The position numbers were made by a program, and so were the translations under genes. From Arthrobacter_D sp015752045 (lineage in GTDB: Bacteria; Actinomycetota; Actinomycetes; Actinomycetales; Micrococcaceae), in the NCBI RefSeq assembly GCF_015752045.1, contig NZ_JADOUS010000005.1, forward strand, positions 1 through 64,000: 64,000 bases of DNA. The letters are read 5' to 3'. This document shows, one piece after another, positions 7,652-16,493 of the stretch. The notes beneath the pieces are model-generated. The model saw only the letters and a program-made list of their open reading frames with translations. It had not been told where the DNA came from and did no database searches. The number at the start of each line of letters is the position of its first letter. Positions within the stretch are counted from its first letter, which is position 1.

Positions 7652-10600
7652 ATGGCCACACGGTCTCGCACGCACCGGCACCACCTGAGACGCCGCATCG
7701 CGCCGGTGCGAGGGCTGGGCGCCTTCATCGTCGCTGCGGGGCTGATCGCGACGACGTCGTGCACGCCCACTCCCGAGCCGGAGCCGGTGTCCGACCCCGT
7801 CAAACTCCTGCAGCACGTCCGCGTGGGCCTCTCCCCCGCTGCCGGCATCGAGACGATCGAAGGAACCACCATCTCGGTGACCGCGACCGGTGAATCCTCC
7901 GCGGAGAACACGGACTACAGCACCGCCGACACGGTCGGCGACCTGCCGGTGCGGGTGAGCCTGCAATACCGCGCCGGGGGGAAGTCCGGTGCCGACCTCA
8001 CCGAACTGCAGGGCCACACGGGACCGATCGAGATCGACCTGACCCTCGAGAACCTCACCGTCAGGCCAAAGACCATCGAGTACGACGCCGCGGGCCAGAC
8101 CCGCTCCGACACCGCCCTCGTGGGCGCCCCACTGACAATCGCCGCATCGACGAAGCTCGACGGCGTACGGGCCGATGACGTCACCCCGGGCTCCGCGGAC
8201 GGCGCGACCGGCACCAACGGCGTCCTGAGCAGCACCGAGGACGGCGCCACCGTGGTGCAGTGGGCCACGGTCCTGGCTCCTCCCCGCTCCGGAGCGAGCA
8301 CCACGCTGCGCCTCGTGGCCGACGTCGAGGACTTCCAGGTCCCGGCCTTCGATCTTGCGGTGCAACCCGGCCTCAACACCGATCTGAGCGCGGACGGCGT
8401 GATCTCCGGTGCCTTCTCGTCGGGCACCGGTTCGGAACTCGACCTGCAGCGGCGCACCATCTCCCTGGTCTCCGACGTCAACATCGTGCTGACCAAGGCA
8501 GGAGCCACCATCACCGACGTCCGGCAGAACCTTGAGACGACCTCCGAGACCCTGGGTGTCGAGACAGCCGGTGAACTGCGCGACAACTCCCAGGCCCTGG
8601 CCCGGACCATGCAGGACCTGAAGGAGCAGCTGCAGGTCCTCGGCACGGATCTGGAATCCGCGACGAGCTCGACGCAGTCCACCACCCTGTCCCAGCTGCA
8701 GCAGACCGTGTCCGCGGTGGACGCGATGCTGGGCGACACCTCGGCCGCGCCCACGACGGTCCCGATCAACGGAGACGGCTGTACCGCCGAGGTTCCGAAA
8801 CCCGGGCAGACGGCCACCGTGTACTCCAGCATCCTGGTCATGGCGGCGCAGCTCGATGCCTATGCGAAGGTCAGTGCGGGCTGCCGGGACATCGTGGCGG
8901 AGTCCCTCAGGACCACCGTGGGCCCCGAGAACCCGACGCCGGAGGAGTGCGCCAAGCAGGGCTCCGTGACCTGCGCCCTCCGCGGCTCTGCCGTGACCGT
9001 CACCGTCGCACTGCTGGGCCTGGTGGCGAAGGGCGACGCCCTCGTCGAGGACCTGCAACCGCAGATGATCGAGAACGCGATCACGGACCAGGCAACCTCC
9101 GCCGCCGCGCTGAAGCAGGTGAGCATCGATCTCGATGCGCTGCTCGAGAGCGCCGCGGCCGCCGACGACTACACGACGGCCCTCGCAGAGGTGAAGGACG
9201 CGATCGAGGACGCCCGCGACTCCGTCACCGCGACCCGCGCTGCCTCCGGGGAGGCCCGCGACAGCATCGACGGGCTACGGCAGAGGCTGATCGCCATCGG
9301 TGAGACCGCGACGGCTGCGAGGAGCGAGCTGGTCGACGGCTCGGGAGGGGACGGCTCGATGCTGCAGCAGAACCAGGAGCTCGCTGATGAATTGTGCGAC
9401 CTGGCCGACGGCGACTCCCCGCGCAAGGGTCGGCTTTCCGACGACGACGCGAACCAGCTGCGCTCCTACCTGACGTCCACGCAGTGCGAGCCGACCGAAC
9501 CCGAGCCGACGCCGACGCCGACGCCGACCGATCCTGAGCCGACGCCCACCGACCCCGAGCCCGAGCCCAGCGAATCCGCGACGGACGAGCCCACGCCGGC
9601 ATTGCCGACGCCCACCGGATCCGCGACGGACGAGCCGTCAACGGACGACCCCGTAGCGGGCGCCACGATGGACCGGGTCATGCACGTCCAGTCGCCGGTA
9701 CGCGTGCTGCCTGTGCTGGACCTGATCCCGCTGCGCGACTTCGAGGATCCGCTGGACGTCCGGCTCCGCGGGCAGGAGACCGCCTGGGATTCTGTCCTCG
9801 ACGCCGTCGACACCACGGACCCCGACGAGGAGATCGCCCAGTCGTTCGACGCCCTGGACATCACGATCGACGACACGGATGCCACGCTGGACGCGGTCGA
9901 CGACGCCGTCACGGCGCTCGACATCGCCGCCACCGCAGACGTCACCAGCACGAAGGACGAACTCGACGCCCTGAAGGTCTTGCTCGGTGAAGCGGTCGGG
10001 TCCTCCGATCTCGTAGGGACGACGCTCACGAAGCTGCAGACGCAGCAGGACGAGCTCGGGGTCAAGATCAAGGAGTCCCTGCGCGACGTCTCGGCCGAGA
10101 CCGCCACCGAGATCTACAAGACCGTGGACGACCAGGTGCGCGAGGTCGCCGAGATCGGTGACGCGGGCTCCGCGTCCGTGATCACGGCGTTCGACCGCTC
10201 CATCTCCGGCCTGAAGGCGACCTCGGACGAGGTGGTGGCCGACGTCGGAGGGACAGTGGACAAGCAGCGGGACGAACTGGACCAGCGGGGCGACACCCTG
10301 GCCGCGAGCCTGGACAGGAGCACGCAGTCCTCACTCGCGAACATCGCCTCCAGCACCTCGGGCTCGACCCGCGATGTCGAAGGCGCCAGGGCCCTGCTGT
10401 CCTCGAGCCTCAACGACGTGATGCTCGACCTCGGCGACCGCACGGTCAACGGTTCCGGTCTGCTCGGCTCCATGGCCACGAGCGCGGCCAAAGCCGACAC
10501 GGCCGACTTCCAGCTGGCTCTCGCCTCCCAGAATGCGGAGGGATACAGCAACATCCGTTCCCGCGACGTAGCCGGGCTGCTGCTGCGCCAGGCGCAGTTC

Positions 10601-10708
10601 AAGGCCTCACTTGCCGCCGTCGACGAACTGCCGCCGTTCCACCTCGAGGTGCCGGAGGGCGCAACCTCCCAGACCCTGTACACCCTGACGATCGTTGCCG
10701 GCACATGA
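7652..10708 (+). CDS. large coiled-coil envelope lipoprotein of the secretion locus
   Basis: About 1018 aa. A basic N-terminus and hydrophobic stretch end in a cysteine (AGLIATTSC, ~residue 36) that could be a weak lipobox. A beta-rich region (~50-230) is followed by long helical, coiled-coil-like stretches (~250-600), a Pro/Glu/Thr linker (EPTPTPTPTDPEP, ~613-665), and a second helical half rich in Asp, Thr and Ser. ATG at 7652 is preferred over ATG 7640 because GGGGA precedes it by about 6 nt. The stop overlaps the next gene's ATG (ATGA). No family is recognised. The shape recalls the extracellular part of EsaA/YueB/Pip-type proteins of firmicute type VII systems, which is only an analogy. 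Confidence 0.75.
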   Translation: MATRSRTHRHHLRRRIAPVRGLGAFIVAAGLIATTSCTPTPEPEPVSDPVKLLQHVRVGLSPAAGIETIEGTTISVTATGESSAENTDYSTADTVGDLPVRVSLQYRAGGKSGADLTELQGHTGPIEIDLTLENLTVRPKTIEYDAAGQTRSDTALVGAPLTIAASTKLDGVRADDVTPGSADGATGTNGVLSSTEDGATVVQWATVLAPPRSGASTTLRLVADVEDFQVPAFDLAVQPGLNTDLSADGVISGAFSSGTGSELDLQRRTISLVSDVNIVLTKAGATITDVRQNLETTSETLGVETAGELRDNSQALARTMQDLKEQLQVLGTDLESATSSTQSTTLSQLQQTVSAVDAMLGDTSAAPTTVPINGDGCTAEVPKPGQTATVYSSILVMAAQLDAYAKVSAGCRDIVAESLRTTVGPENPTPEECAKQGSVTCALRGSAVTVTVALLGLVAKGDALVEDLQPQMIENAITDQATSAAALKQVSIDLDALLESAAAADDYTTALAEVKDAIEDARDSVTATRAASGEARDSIDGLRQRLIAIGETATAARSELVDGSGGDGSMLQQNQELADELCDLADGDSPRKGRLSDDDANQLRSYLTSTQCEPTEPEPTPTPTPTDPEPTPTDPEPEPSESATDEPTPALPTPTGSATDEPSTDDPVAGATMDRVMHVQSPVRVLPVLDLIPLRDFEDPLDVRLRGQETAWDSVLDAVDTTDPDEEIAQSFDALDITIDDTDATLDAVDDAVTALDIAATADVTSTKDELDALKVLLGEAVGSSDLVGTTLTKLQTQQDELGVKIKESLRDVSAETATEIYKTVDDQVREVAEIGDAGSASVITAFDRSISGLKATSDEVVADVGGTVDKQRDELDQRGDTLAASLDRSTQSSLANIASSTSGSTRDVEGARALLSSSLNDVMLDLGDRTVNGSGLLGSMATSAAKADTADFQLALASQNAEGYSNIRSRDVAGLLLRQAQFKASLAAVDELPPFHLEVPEGATSQTLYTLTIVAGT

Positions 10709-12054
10709 GCTCGCGCACCAGACTCATGACGCTGCTCGTCGCCGGGGCCGCCGTCGTCGTCGTGGCGCTCATCGCCCTGGCCGTGATGCTGAACCGCCCG
10801 GCGGAAGCCATCCGGCCCGATCCGGTGGCCGCCACGGTTCCCGTCGCGCTGGACGCCGAAGGCCTGCCCCAGGACCTCTCGATCGGCGTCGTCCTGACGT
10901 TCGGCCAGTCCGGCGAGCCCGGCTCCGAGTACAACCAGGCCGCTCAGGGCGCAGTCGTCGCTGCCCAACGGTTCGCTCAGGGCGGCGCCGCCGTAGCCCT
11001 CCTCACCCAGAACGACCGCGGCACGAAGGACGGAGCACGCGCCGCGGTCCTGGCCCTCGCCGAACAGGGCGTGTCCGGCGTCGTCGTGGCGAGCTCGGGA
11101 CCCCAGGCCGAAGCCGCGGCCCGAACGGCCGGGGAGCTCGGCCTCCCGGCGATCCTGCCGTACGCACAGCCCGCGGAACCCTCGGCGTCCCTCTGGACCA
11201 CGATGCCGTCCGCCACCTCCGTCGACGTGGCCCTCCGGACCGCGGTGAACGGGAAGGCCGGCGTGCTGCTCGTCAACGACGGCGGCCCGGCCCCCACCTC
11301 GGTGCCGATCGCACAGACCCTCGACCTCGCGGATTTCGACGACGTGACAGGCCTCGCCCAGGAGGCCGCCATCCTCACCGGTGACCAGCAGCGCGCACCG
11401 GACGCCCCTATGGTCAGCGGGCCCCTAGAGGGCGCCGGTCGCGCGGACGCCGTGATCGTATCGGCCGCCACCCCGCAGCGGCTGGCCCGTCTGGTCCAGG
11501 CACTCCAGTCCCGCGACGTCTCCGTACCCCTGGTCCTCCCGGACGGAGCGACCGCCCCGGCTTTCGCCTCCGCGCTCTCCGAACTCGACGGAACCGCCTC
11601 GGGGCAGCTTGTCGGCATCGCACCGTCCGGAGGCGACAGCGCCGCCCTGCAGCAGGACGCCCAGGGACGCGGGATGTCCGCCTTCCTGTCCGCCGTGCGC
11701 CTGGCGTCGGGTGACACGGAGGTCAAGAACCTGACCGGCGACGCACCGTTCTCCGTCGACGCCTGGGCCGCGGACCCGGCCAGCCACGACGCCGTCGTCG
11801 CCCTGGTGCGGGCTTCCGCCCTCGCCGGCAGCGGCGACCCGTCGGAGGTCGGCGAGGCACTGCGCACCATCTCCCTCGGCCCGGGCGAGGGCCTGGCTGG
11901 GCCGCCGCTTGATTTCTCGCGGCCCGAGGCACTCACCGCCAAGGCCACGCCGGTCTATGCGTCCCCCCAGGACCTCGGCCTGCGCCCGGCGGACGAGGAC
12001 GCTCCGCGGCTCGTCTGGGTGCCGGCGCCAACGCCCACGCCGACAAGCCCCTGA
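10705..12054 (+). CDS. membrane-anchored type I periplasmic-binding-fold protein
   Basis: A 449-aa protein with one N-terminal membrane anchor (LLVAGAAVVVVALIALAVML, ~9-28). It is followed by two alternating alpha/beta lobes resembling leucine/branched-chain-amino-acid ABC receptors: SIGVVLTFGQSGEPG, then YNQAAQGAVVAAQRF, GVSGVVVASSGPQAEAA and GLPAILPYAQ. The C-terminus is a Pro/Thr tail. The anchor has no lipobox cysteine. There is no permease or ATPase of an ABC importer nearby. It overlaps the lipoprotein gene by 4 nt and lies between it and the FHA-FtsK ATPase, so a structural or sensing role in the secretion machine is more likely than nutrient uptake. That role is inference. Confidence 0.75.
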   Translation: MSSRTRLMTLLVAGAAVVVVALIALAVMLNRPAEAIRPDPVAATVPVALDAEGLPQDLSIGVVLTFGQSGEPGSEYNQAAQGAVVAAQRFAQGGAAVALLTQNDRGTKDGARAAVLALAEQGVSGVVVASSGPQAEAAARTAGELGLPAILPYAQPAEPSASLWTTMPSATSVDVALRTAVNGKAGVLLVNDGGPAPTSVPIAQTLDLADFDDVTGLAQEAAILTGDQQRAPDAPMVSGPLEGAGRADAVIVSAATPQRLARLVQALQSRDVSVPLVLPDGATAPAFASALSELDGTASGQLVGIAPSGGDSAALQQDAQGRGMSAFLSAVRLASGDTEVKNLTGDAPFSVDAWAADPASHDAVVALVRASALAGSGDPSEVGEALRTISLGPGEGLAGPPLDFSRPEALTAKATPVYASPQDLGLRPADEDAPRLVWVPAPTPTPTSP

Positions 12055-12112
12055 CCGACCTACCCCGGCCAGCCCTCCGCGGATGGCCCCCACTGACAGA
12101 AGGAACGCCCCT

Positions 12113-15100
12113 GTGCGTGTGCTGATCGATCTGGACGAGCGTCGCTTCGAGTGCGAGGTGGCGCACTCCGCTCCGTCCACCACGCTGGCAGACCTGGTGG
12201 AGACCGCCGGCGGTCCCCGTCTCGCGCCCGATGAGGCCGTGTTCGTGGACGAGACCGAGGTCCGCGGCTCCACCCCCGCCTCGGAGCTCGTCCTCCTGGA
12301 GGGCAGTCGCATCGCCCGGGCGCCATGGCAGCTCCCCGTGCGTGTTCACGGCTGGAGTGTGACACTCGCCGGCGGCCAGCACGCCGGCCTGGTGGTCGAC
12401 GTCCCGCAGGAGCGCGAGATGCTCATCGGCCGGTCGCCGCACGCCGACCTCACCCTGCCGGCCGAGAGCGCGTCCTGGGAGCACTGCCGCCTGCGCCGGG
12501 AGGACGACGGCGTCCGGGTGCTGGACAGCGGGTCGACGAACGGCACCCTCGTGGACGGGGAGACGGTCCGGGAGGAAGGCGTCCTGGTCGGTGAGATCGC
12601 CACGATCACGGCGGGCGGGACGGTGCTCCTGCTGCGTCGAACCCTCGACGAGACCCAGGCCCCCGCGCCCGGCAGCCTCCACAATCTGACACCGGCGGCG
12701 ACCGCGCCCTTCAACCGGCCACCCCGCCCCGGGAAGGCCCCGGCGGGGGATGCGCTGGTCCCTCCGAGCCCCAAGGACGTCCCACCGGCCAGCAAGTTCA
12801 GCTACATCAGCGTGCTCGCCCCCCTCCTGATGGCCGTGGCCATGGTGATGATCCTGAGGGACCTCCGCTTCGCGATGTTCGCCATGCTCAGTCCGGTGAT
12901 GGCCGTGGGGATGTGGTTCGAGCAGAAACGCCGGCATGCCCGCGGCATCAAGGAGGAGGACGCCCGTTTCGCCGGTGCGGTCGAGGAGTTCGAGCAGCAC
13001 ATCCGTACGGCGGCCGAGACCGAGACCGCCCTGCGCCATCGGCTGATCCCCGACCCCGCGACGGTGGTGCGGCGTGCGGCCCTCCCCGCCACCTCCCTGT
13101 GGCAGCGCCGCGCCGACGCGGACGATTTCCTCGCCCTGCATGCCGGCACCGGCGACGTGCCGTGGAAACCCCCGGTGGAGCGTGCCACCGGCCCGCGGCT
13201 GGACGAGAAGGTCAAGGACTCCCTTTCGGCCGCGCGCCTGCGGGCCGCGCCCGTGCTGGTGGACCTGACCGACGCAGGCGTAGTGGGCATGGTGGGACCG
13301 CGGGAGGGGACCCTGGCGCTCGCCCGGTCCCTCCTCGCCCAGGCCGCGGTGCACGTGGGCCCGGCGGACCTGACCGTCGGCGTCTTCTGCGACGCCGGGC
13401 GCGCCGACGAATGGGAGTGGGCATCCTGGCTCCCGCACACACGCCAGGCCGGGAGCAGCACCGGCCAGCGGTGGATGTCCGCGCACCGCGAGACGAGCCT
13501 CGCCATGCTGCGTTCGCTCAAGGACACGGTCACGGAATTGCCCACGCCGGCCCTGCTGGTGGTCCTGGACTCCGAGGTCCTCACCGAGGGCCGGGACGCC
13601 CCGGCACGCGCACTGCTCGGCATGGGTCGCTCCGTGCCCGGGGCCTCCCTCATGGCGCACCAGCGCACGCACCGGGTGGCGGGCATCGTCATCGCGACCT
13701 CCGAGGAGCAACTGCCGGCGGCCTGCACCACCATCATCAGGGTGGGAGTGGACGCGGCGGCCACCGTGGAGCAGCCGGAGGACCTGACCCGCGTGGACGA
13801 CGTCATCCTCGCCGGCCTCGACGAGGAGGAGGCCCTGCGCTGCGCCATGCGGCTGGCCCGCTTCGACGACCCGGAGCTCAGCGTGCCCGGGGCCTCGCTG
13901 CCCGCCCTCGTGCGGCTGCCCAGGCTCCTGGGCTATGAGCGCCCCGACCCGGCCACCATCCGCCGCATGTGGGACACCTCCACCGGGGTATCCACACCGA
14001 TCGGCACGGATGAGACCGGGACCCTGACGCTGGATCTCGTCAAGGACGGTCCGCACGGACTGGTGGGCGGTACCACCGGCTCCGGCAAGTCCGAGTTCCT
14101 GCGCTCGCTCGTGGCCGGCCTCGCGGCACGCAACGATCCGACCCGCCTGAACTTCATCCTCGTCGACTTCAAGGGCGGGGCCGCCTTCAAGGCGTGCGAA
14201 CGCCTCCCGCACACCATCGGCACGATCTCCAACCTGGACGAGCAACTGGCCGACCGGGCCCTCCAGGCCCTGGAGGCGGAGATGGAGCGCCGCCAACGGG
14301 TCTTCGCGGAGGCCGGTGAGGGCATCGACAACCTGAACGCCTACCTCGCCACGAATCCGGCGGAACCCATGCCCAGGCTGCTCCTGGTGATCGACGAGTT
14401 CGCCATGCTGGCGAAGGACTTCCCCGACGTGCTCAAGGCGCTCGTCAGCGTGGGCGCCGTGGGCCGGACGCTGGGCGTGCACATGATCCTGGCCACCCAA
14501 CGCCCCGCCGGGGTGGTCAGCGAGGACATCCTCGCGAACACGAACCTCCGGGTGGCGCTGCGGGTCCAGAGCCGCGAGGACTCCAGCAACGTCATCGGCG
14601 TTCCCGCGGCCTCGGCGATCGGCCGGGCCCAGATGGGCCGTGCCTTCGTGAAACTGGGCCAGGACGACATCACCCCCGTGCAGACCGCCCTCGTGACGGG
14701 ACGCGCGCAGGTGGGCGGGGGCGCGGCGATGGACGTACGCGAGGTGGGCCGGTTCGGCGTCCCGGTGGCCCCGGCGGCGCCGTCGGCACCCGCGACGTCG
14801 GACGAGAACGACCTGGACCTCCTCATCGATGCCGTCGTCGGCGCCAACGCGGACGCCGGCTACGCGCCGCCGCGGCAGGTCTGGCCGGAGGCCCTGGGCG
14901 AGCGCGTGGAACTGGACGGGTTCTCTGCCGAGGGGGACGACGGCGCTGCCGAACCGGATCCCCTCCACCTGCCGAGGGTGGGCGGCCTCCGGGGCTCCTC
15001 CGTGCTGGTGACCCTCATGGACGAGCCGGAGCTGCAGCGCCAGTCCGCGGCAGGCTGGGACCTGTCCACGGGGAACCTGATGCTGATGGGCGTGGCCGGT

Positions 15101-16408
15101 TCCGGTACGAGCACCGCGCTGGCGTCCATCGCGCTGTCCCTCGCCCGGGACACCGATCCGGCCGACCTGGACCTGATGGTCCTCGACCTGGGATCTCGGG
15201 CGCTCGAGGCTCTCGAGGCCCTGCCGCACACCGTGGCCTACGTGGGGTCCGGTGCCGGCGCCAAGGAGCAGCAGGCCCGCTTCCTGCGGCACCTGCACGC
15301 CGAGCTGGAGCGGCGCCGCGCGGAGCCGGGCACGCACCGCCGCACGGTGGTGCTGCTTGACGGCCTGGCGTCGCTGCGGGACGAGCTGCAGGACTACGAG
15401 GGGCAGCAGCTGCTGGACCTGCTGTACCGTGCGTACGCCGACGGCCCGGCGCTCGGGCTCTCGTTCGCGGTCTCCACCACACGCGCCAAGGCGGTGCCCT
15501 CGGCCATGAACGAGGTGACGCTGCAGAGGTGGCTGTTCCGGCTGGCGGACACCTACGACTACTCCTCTCTCGGAGTACGGGGCAAGCAGATCCCCGCCGC
15601 ACTTCCGGGACGCTGCGTGGATCCCCGCACCTCACTCCAGATGCACGTGGCGACGCCCGGCATCGGCGTCGCGGCGGCAGTGGACCGGCTCCGGCAGAGC
15701 CGGGCCCATACCCCAGCGAAGGCCCGCGCGATCAGGCGCCTGCCCGCGGACGTCACCCTGCAGGAGCTGGGAGTGGAACCGCGGCTGGAGGACGAGCCGT
15801 GGCGCATCCCGATCGGGCTGCAGGAGGCGGACCTCGCCCCGGCGTTCCTGGAGGTCTACGAGGGTGAGCATGCGCTCATCGCCGGGCCCGCACGGTCCGG
15901 GAAGTCGACGCTCCTCGTGGCCCTGGCCGCAGCCCTGCGGGGAGCGCCCACGCCCCGGGGGGCGGCCCAGGTCTGGGGCATCTGCGACCGCCGTTCACCC
16001 CTGGCGTCCACCGCTCTCGACCGGTCGGCCGTCGGCGCGGACGAGGTGCCGGCGCTGCTGGCCTCCCTGCGGCTCGAGCGTGGCCCGGTGTTCCTCCTCA
16101 TCGACGACGCCGAGCGCTTCGACGACCCCGATCAGTCCATTGCCGGCACCGTCGCCTCCGGACAGTCGGGGCTGTGCGTCATCGCCGCCGGACGGGCCGC
16201 GGACCTCCGCGGGCTGTACGGCCACTGGACCAAGACGGTCCGCAAGTCCCGCCTGGGCGTGCTGCTGCAACCGGACGTGGACTACGACGGCGAACTGCTG
16301 GGCGCGGCACTCCCCCGGAGGGCGCCGGTGGCCATGACCGCCGGCCGCGGATACCTCGGCGTCGGCGGGCAGGTGGCACTCGTCCAGTCGATCAGCCCCG
16401 GAGGCTGA
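12113..16408 (+). CDS. EssC/EccC-like FHA-FtsK/SpoIIIE type VII secretion ATPase
   Basis: About 1431 aa from GTG 12113, which has AGAAGGAA ~8 nt upstream. An N-terminal beta-rich segment (~1-90) precedes a canonical FHA domain at ~100-150 (LIGRSPHADL, SGSTNGTLVDG). Two membrane helices lie at ~230-270. Three FtsK-type modules follow. The first has intact Walker A GTTGSGKS (~653) and Walker B LLVIDEF (~760). The second has a degenerate P-loop GVAGSGTST (~993). The third has GPARSGKST (~1260). FHA-2TM-FtsK order is that of EssC in T7SSb rather than actinobacterial EccCa/EccCb. It is the motor expected to export WXG100 and RHS proteins. The FHA domain could read phosphothreonines made by the adjacent kinase. 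Confidence 0.9.
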   Translation: MRVLIDLDERRFECEVAHSAPSTTLADLVETAGGPRLAPDEAVFVDETEVRGSTPASELVLLEGSRIARAPWQLPVRVHGWSVTLAGGQHAGLVVDVPQEREMLIGRSPHADLTLPAESASWEHCRLRREDDGVRVLDSGSTNGTLVDGETVREEGVLVGEIATITAGGTVLLLRRTLDETQAPAPGSLHNLTPAATAPFNRPPRPGKAPAGDALVPPSPKDVPPASKFSYISVLAPLLMAVAMVMILRDLRFAMFAMLSPVMAVGMWFEQKRRHARGIKEEDARFAGAVEEFEQHIRTAAETETALRHRLIPDPATVVRRAALPATSLWQRRADADDFLALHAGTGDVPWKPPVERATGPRLDEKVKDSLSAARLRAAPVLVDLTDAGVVGMVGPREGTLALARSLLAQAAVHVGPADLTVGVFCDAGRADEWEWASWLPHTRQAGSSTGQRWMSAHRETSLAMLRSLKDTVTELPTPALLVVLDSEVLTEGRDAPARALLGMGRSVPGASLMAHQRTHRVAGIVIATSEEQLPAACTTIIRVGVDAAATVEQPEDLTRVDDVILAGLDEEEALRCAMRLARFDDPELSVPGASLPALVRLPRLLGYERPDPATIRRMWDTSTGVSTPIGTDETGTLTLDLVKDGPHGLVGGTTGSGKSEFLRSLVAGLAARNDPTRLNFILVDFKGGAAFKACERLPHTIGTISNLDEQLADRALQALEAEMERRQRVFAEAGEGIDNLNAYLATNPAEPMPRLLLVIDEFAMLAKDFPDVLKALVSVGAVGRTLGVHMILATQRPAGVVSEDILANTNLRVALRVQSREDSSNVIGVPAASAIGRAQMGRAFVKLGQDDITPVQTALVTGRAQVGGGAAMDVREVGRFGVPVAPAAPSAPATSDENDLDLLIDAVVGANADAGYAPPRQVWPEALGERVELDGFSAEGDDGAAEPDPLHLPRVGGLRGSSVLVTLMDEPELQRQSAAGWDLSTGNLMLMGVAGSGTSTALASIALSLARDTDPADLDLMVLDLGSRALEALEALPHTVAYVGSGAGAKEQQARFLRHLHAELERRRAEPGTHRRTVVLLDGLASLRDELQDYEGQQLLDLLYRAYADGPALGLSFAVSTTRAKAVPSAMNEVTLQRWLFRLADTYDYSSLGVRGKQIPAALPGRCVDPRTSLQMHVATPGIGVAAAVDRLRQSRAHTPAKARAIRRLPADVTLQELGVEPRLEDEPWRIPIGLQEADLAPAFLEVYEGEHALIAGPARSGKSTLLVALAAALRGAPTPRGAAQVWGICDRRSPLASTALDRSAVGADEVPALLASLRLERGPVFLLIDDAERFDDPDQSIAGTVASGQSGLCVIAAGRAADLRGLYGHWTKTVRKSRLGVLLQPDVDYDGELLGAALPRRAPVAMTAGRGYLGVGGQVALVQSISPGG

Positions 16409-16493
16409 CCGGCACCTACGATGACAGGGGCCCCGACGCGGGTGTCCAGGGCAGATCAGACCGACGGCGTTGAAGAGAGTTGGAGAGTAAGGT

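Noticed and set aside
7508..9058. A 516-codon minus-strand frame that could extend leftward regulation into the lipoprotein gene
   Set aside because: Its product is Gly/Arg/His-rich low-complexity and lies wholly opposite the real lipoprotein gene.
11933..15337. A 1134-codon open frame opposite the FHA-FtsK ATPase gene
   Set aside because: High-GC shadow; the plus strand has FHA, membrane and three P-loop motifs in order.
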